Below, in pieces: positions 63,560-64,000 of a stretch of DNA of 64,000 nt. Position 1 is the first letter of the stretch. The number at the start of each line of letters is the position of its first letter. The stretch lies in the NCBI RefSeq assembly GCF_007858535.1, contig NZ_CP040174.1, forward strand, positions 3,410,001-3,474,000, in the 5' to 3' direction. A program made the position numbers and the translations under genes. Below the pieces are notes generated by a model, which worked only from the letters and a program-made list of their open reading frames with translations, did not search any database and was not told the origin of the DNA. This DNA comes from Arthrobacter sp. UKPF54-2. Its GTDB lineage: Bacteria; Actinomycetota; Actinomycetes; Actinomycetales; Micrococcaceae.

Positions 63560-64000
63560 TGGCCGATCTCCGTGCGGACCGCGAAAAGCTCAGGGAAGAA
63601 GGTCAGTTCGAGGGCCTTTTGCAGGAACGCGGCACCGCTGGAGCCGCCGGTGCCGGCTTTCATGCCGATGGTGCGCTGCACGGTGCGCAGGTGCCGGAAC
63701 CGCCAGAGCTGGAAGTTGTCCTCCAGGTCCACAAGTTCCTCACACGCCTCGTAGGCGCCCCAGTTGCTGGCCGCGTTTTCGTAGATGTACTTGAACACCG
63801 GGACCAGTTCGGGGCAGAACTCGTGGGCCTGGCTGACATCGCGGTTCAGAACGGACGCCGGCACGTCGAAGCCCTGGCGCTTGAGGTATGCGAGGAAATC
63901 GTCGTAGATGCTCGGGGCTTCCAGCAGTTCCAGCAGCATCCCGTGAGCTTCGGGGTCCGACTCGAAGACCGGCAGCATTTTGCGGTTCTTGTTGCCCAGC
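63556..64000 (-). CDS. kynA: Tryptophan 2,3-dioxygenase, C-terminal part (runs off the window)
   Basis: The last ~148 residues of the heme enzyme that opens the tryptophan ring to N-formylkynurenine. LEDNFQLWRFRHLRTVQRTIGMKAGTGGSSGAAFLQKALELTFFPELF contains the family's conserved heme/substrate region, with RHL...V.RTIG.K.GTGGS. The frame is open to base 64000 with no start in the window, so the N-terminal half, including the distal His, is missing here. It is the upstream gene of the kynA-kynU pair. Confidence 0.93.
   Translation of the reverse strand, partial: LGNKNRKMLPVFESDPEAHGMLLELLEAPSIYDDFLAYLKRQGFDVPASVLNRDVSQAHEFCPELVPVFKYIYENAASNWGAYEACEELVDLEDNFQLWRFRHLRTVQRTIGMKAGTGGSSGAAFLQKALELTFFPELFAVRTEIGQ

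Overview
The window is high-GC actinobacterial chromosome, most likely Arthrobacter or Pseudarthrobacter (Micrococcaceae). The evidence is the gene content and order, the long Ala/Pro/Lys tails on ribosome-associated proteins, and an SOS operator of the TCGAAC-N4-GTTCGA type. No tRNA, rRNA, CRISPR array, prophage or insertion sequence was found. Nearly all of the sequence is coding, and most core genes lie on the minus strand. Identifications come from reading translated sequence and motifs; no database search was run.

Layout. 1-8 kb: the 5' part of pcp, a radical-SAM gene behind a LexA-boxed promoter, the pntAA-pntAB-pntB transhydrogenase operon, a NUDIX hydrolase, an MFS exporter, a CDF metal exporter and a small GlsB-type membrane protein. 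8-11 kb: an RNA methyltransferase and infC-rpmI-rplT. 11-18 kb: a DUF1844 gene, an MFS gene, sseB and hisC-hisB-hisH-(52-aa membrane protein)-hisA. 18-38 kb: the conserved actinobacterial block LysM gene / lexA / dinG / hflX / dapF / miaA / miaB / recX / recA / DUF3046 / clgR / cinA / pgsA / ftsK / rnj / dapA. 38-43 kb: a small SOS-promoter gene, a flavin monooxygenase, a membrane acyltransferase-like gene and dapB. 43-49 kb: a molybdenum-cofactor island (moaE, mogA, moaC, moeA, a membrane-anchored sulfite-oxidase-like enzyme, and divergent moaA-moaD). 49-57 kb: an eight-gene operon joining a Liv-type ABC importer to an acyl-CoA ligase, a TetR regulator and an alpha/beta hydrolase. 57-64 kb: a hypothetical gene between inverted repeat clusters, an M16 peptidase, pnp, rpsO, and kynU with a partial kynA.

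How the genes work together. DNA damage control is spread across the window. LexA boxes lie before the Rv2578c-family radical-SAM gene, lexA and its divergent LysM gene, recA-recX, and a 128-aa gene at 38.2-38.6 kb whose promoter holds the box in a 17-bp spacer. RNA and translation functions are also concentrated here (IF3, L35, L20, S15, PNPase, RNase J, HflX, MiaA/B, RNA methyltransferases). Lysine/peptidoglycan precursor genes (dapA, dapB, dapF) are scattered among them.

Most interesting points: the SOS-promoter gene of unknown function; a leaderless six-codon ORF followed by a hairpin in the hflX leader; the Liv/ligase/TetR/hydrolase operon chained by 4-nt overlaps; the ATT-initiated infC with a 13-bp leader hairpin and a ~200-residue tail; a 52-aa membrane protein between hisH and hisA; and repeats in opposite orientation around the 57.3-kb gene.
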